Shown: in pieces, positions 61,713-64,000 of the stretch | Layout of the letters: every line of letters starts with the position of its first letter | Position numbering within the stretch: the stretch's first letter is position 1 | Assembly (NCBI RefSeq): GCF_900096905.1 | Contig: NZ_FMYI01000008.1 | Span: forward strand, 1-64,000 | Length of the DNA stretch: 64,000 bases | Source of the DNA: Pelagirhabdus alkalitolerans | Lineage (GTDB): Bacteria > Bacillota > Bacilli > Bacillales > Amphibacillaceae | Direction of reading: 5' to 3' | Translations under genes and position numbers: made by a program | The notes under the pieces: generated by a model | Databases searched by the model: none | The model's input: the letters and a program-made list of their open reading frames with translations, nothing else | Told to the model about the DNA's origin: nothing

Positions 61713-64000
61713 TTATGAGTTGTCTGTATCGCCTAGTAACTCATGACAAGCTTTGACGAGTACGTCTGGTGAATAGGGTTTTTCAAGGTAGGCATCGATT
61801 TGATATTTTTCACTTAAGTCTTGACCGACACTTAAGGCCGAAGACACAATAATCGGCAATGTACGCCATTTTGGATGAGCCTTTATCTCTTCTATCAATT
61901 CCCACCCGTTCATCGTGTCATCTAACATTAGATCAATCACAATAGCTGTTAAACTATGTTGATTGATAACAGTTGAAACATTTTGTGCGCTCAGATGATG
62001 GACAACATTAAATCCATTTGTTTTTAATGAGTCTGAGAGCAGACTCGCAAAGCTAATATCATCTTCTACTAACAAAATGGTTCCCTTTGTATCATGTGAA
62101 CGATCGTTATCCTCTTGTAACGACGAATGAAGCAACATCTGTTGGTCATGTGATGGGAGTGAAATACTGACAGTTGTCCCCTCGTTTTCTATAGAATCAA
62201 TCCAAATATCCCCTTGATGGGCTTGGACAATCCCTTTACTGATAGCAAGGCCTAAACCTGTTCCGCCTATTTTTTTACTAGCACTATTATCAACTCGTTT
62301 AAATTTAGTGAACATACTATTTAACTCAGACTTTGGTATACCAATGCCTTCATCTTTAATATGGATATGGACTTTATTCGCTTTATTTTGTATTTGAATC
62401 GTCACGATACCACCATCTGGTGAGAATTTAATCGCATTGTTGATCAGATTTGTTAAAAGTTGAATAAGTCGGTCATGGTCTCCCCAGACAGTGGTTGAAA
62501 GTGCCGTATCTTCAATATGAATCGTATGATGGGTATGTTGCTTGAACAATTGAACAACTTCCATAATTAATCGATTAAGTTCGACGGGCTCCATATTGTA
62601 TTCTTGTTTACCAGATTCGATTCGTTGTATATCTAAGAAGTCATTAATTAAAGTCGTTAAGCGCTGTGCTTCTCTATAGATCGTTTCTAGATATAGCTTT
62701 TTCTTTTCGGGTTTTAACTCTTTGTGCAACAACATCTCGGTAAAGCCTAAAACACTTGATAGAGGTGTTCTCAGTTCATGACTAACGGTGCTGACTAATT
62801 CAGATTTCATTTGATCAACTTCGTGTTCTTTCGTTTGATCACGAAAGACAAATAGCGTACTTGTTTTTTCCCCTTTTGTGAAGATAGGAAACGCATATAA
62901 TTTTATATACTTCATGTTGCCACTTGATTGACGACAAGCAATTGAAGCTTCTGTTAGCGTTGATGGATTGATCATTGTCTTAAAGAAACGTTTAATGTCT
63001 GAAGGCGATTCACATTGGTTGGCGAGTTGATCCATCCAATTCGCTTGCATAGACGTTCCCACTAGTTGATCATCCTCAAGGTCAAAGATGTCAAAAACAT
63101 TTTGGTTCGTTTGAAGCATAGTTCCATCAACAGAGACCAATTGTAAGCCTTCGTTGACATTTTGAATGATGCTATTGTTTAAGCTTCTTTCTAGTTGTAC
63201 GGCTTCATAGATATTGATACGGCTTAATGCCATACCTAAAGGCTTCATCAATAAGCTGATTTCTTCCATTTCTTCGTCAGTGAAGGTGTGACCAATTCGT
63301 GTGAGAGCTAAAACTAACTCAACCTCGTCTCTGTCATTTTTTACAGAGGTGTAGAAGTCATAAGCAAATGTTTTAACATCAGCAACCCCTTTTTCATCTT
63401 GTTTGACTTCGCGTTTGATGACATAGTGACTTTCATTTTCTAACCTGGATAAAATATAAGAATAAACCTCATCAGAATTTAGCAGTTCGTTTATATGTTC
63501 AGGTGTGAACCCCTTTTGTTCGTATGCATTATCATAAATGCTGAGTAAAAGCCCTTTTTCAAAGTGAAAAATAGATTCAAAGTAACGAAATGTTTGTTTT
63601 AAAAACGTTGATCGGTCACTGGTGAACGTTAACTCCTTGTTTAATAGACCATACTTTTCTGATTTATCTTTTTCGTATTGTGTTTCGTGAAGGAGAAGCT
63701 GTAACTGTTGCTCGTTATTTATATTTTCTGTAATGTCAATTCCGATCAATATATATTTGTAAATATGACTTTTTTGATCAATAAAAGGTACGATTGTAGC
63801 TTCTATCCAATAGAAATCACCATCTTTTGTTTCGTTTTTAAGCTTCCCGTTCCAAATTTTCCCTTTCGATATAGTGAGCCATAGGTTTTCATAATAGTTA
63901 GCTGAATGAAAACCACTTTTTAGAATGCGTGTTGAATGCCCCGTTAATTCATCTTCATCATAGCCTGATGTTTTGGTAAAACGATCATTTACGCTAAGAA
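61713..64000 (-). CDS. Hybrid sensor histidine kinase (PAS/GAF, HisKA, REC), partial
   Basis: The gene runs off the right end of the window; the reading frame is open to 64000, so its start lies beyond. Upstream of a spurious TTG at 63749 the same frame encodes a PAS domain (FTKTSGYDEDELTGH, KDGDFYWIEATIVP). A GAF-like region and a second PAS follow, then HisKA with SHELRTPLSSVLG, the ATPase segment (NLINNAIKFS, GTGLGLAISKG) and a C-terminal REC domain with the acceptor Asp in VIDLMLDDT. No membrane segment is seen in the visible part. It is the probable phosphodonor for the HPt-REC-GGDEF-REC protein encoded next. Confidence 0.92.
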   Translation of the reverse strand, partial: LSVNDRFTKTSGYDEDELTGHSTRILKSGFHSANYYENLWLTISKGKIWNGKLKNETKDGDFYWIEATIVPFIDQKSHIYKYILIGIDITENINNEQQLQLLLHETQYEKDKSEKYGLLNKELTFTSDRSTFLKQTFRYFESIFHFEKGLLLSIYDNAYEQKGFTPEHINELLNSDEVYSYILSRLENESHYVIKREVKQDEKGVADVKTFAYDFYTSVKNDRDEVELVLALTRIGHTFTDEEMEEISLLMKPLGMALSRINIYEAVQLERSLNNSIIQNVNEGLQLVSVDGTMLQTNQNVFDIFDLEDDQLVGTSMQANWMDQLANQCESPSDIKRFFKTMINPSTLTEASIACRQSSGNMKYIKLYAFPIFTKGEKTSTLFVFRDQTKEHEVDQMKSELVSTVSHELRTPLSSVLGFTEMLLHKELKPEKKKLYLETIYREAQRLTTLINDFLDIQRIESGKQEYNMEPVELNRLIMEVVQLFKQHTHHTIHIEDTALSTTVWGDHDRLIQLLTNLINNAIKFSPDGGIVTIQIQNKANKVHIHIKDEGIGIPKSELNSMFTKFKRVDNSASKKIGGTGLGLAISKGIVQAHQGDIWIDSIENEGTTVSISLPSHDQQMLLHSSLQEDNDRSHDTKGTILLVEDDISFASLLSDSLKTNGFNVVHHLSAQNVSTVINQHSLTAIVIDLMLDDTMNGWELIEEIKAHPKWRTLPIIVSSALSVGQDLSEKYQIDAYLEKPYSPDVLVKACHELLGDTDNS

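Noticed and set aside
63747..63749. TTG as the start of the last kinase gene
   Set aside because: The same frame stays open to the window end and encodes a clear PAS domain, so the true start is beyond position 64000.

Overview
This AT-rich window is the replication-origin region of a low-GC, Gram-positive, endospore-forming Bacillales bacterium. The evidence is the gyrA-gyrB-remB-recF-S4-dnaN-dnaA block, an oriC rich in DnaA boxes, the rpmH-rnpA-yidC-jag-mnmE-mnmG-rsmG-noc-soj-spo0J block, T-box and S-box (SAM) regulation, and the sporulation gene yyaC. Many proteins (DacA, RemB, the lipoproteins) are strongly acidic, which fits a moderately halophilic Bacillaceae, but the genus is inference only. 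The sequence is inverted relative to the usual map, with dnaA on the minus strand.

Left arm (1-16930, minus strand, transcribed away from oriC): tRNA-Ser(UGA), serS with a serine T-box, pdxS-pdxT, dacA, guaB, an HD-GYP-like protein lacking the HD histidine, gyrA, gyrB, remB, recF, the S4 protein, dnaN and dnaA. No rRNA operon lies between gyrA and guaB, where several Bacillus species carry one.

oriC is bipartite. A DnaA-box cluster lies at about 17044-17381 upstream of dnaA. A second part lies between dnaA and dnaN (15446-15568) and has tandem DnaA boxes, six DnaA-trios and an AT-rich unwinding stretch. Three further DnaA boxes precede mnmE. Three exact parS sites (24074, 33343, 35332) lie around noc-soj-spo0J, yyaC and ychF.

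Right arm (17509-57450, mostly plus strand): ribosome and tRNA-modification genes, then noc and soj-spo0J. Next comes an insertion in the usual synteny: two near-identical tandem SAM riboswitches drive a MetY-CoA-binding fusion, an SsuABC/TauABC-type transporter and an AcsA-type acetate-CoA ligase. After it come yyaC, a YkvI-like protein, a DUF951 protein, ychF, rpsF-ssb-rpsR behind an S6:S18-type leader, a small membrane protein, T-box-controlled serA, a MATE exporter and a HAD phosphatase (both minus), and yybS-gdpP-rplI-dnaC. A xylose module follows: a membrane-anchored sugar sensor, a LytS/YesM-type kinase and a YesN-type regulator, then xylF-xylG-xylH, each transcription unit with a CcpA (cre) site. 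purA with likely PurR boxes closes this arm.

Right edge (57510-64000, minus strand): a signalling and polysaccharide operon reading leftward. It encodes a multi-PAS hybrid histidine kinase (cut by the window end), an HPt-REC-GGDEF-REC diguanylate cyclase, a membrane-anchored HEAT-repeat protein and a processive GT2 glycosyltransferase. The most unusual content is the SAM-controlled metY-fusion/transporter/acsA operon and this c-di-GMP/glycosyltransferase operon.
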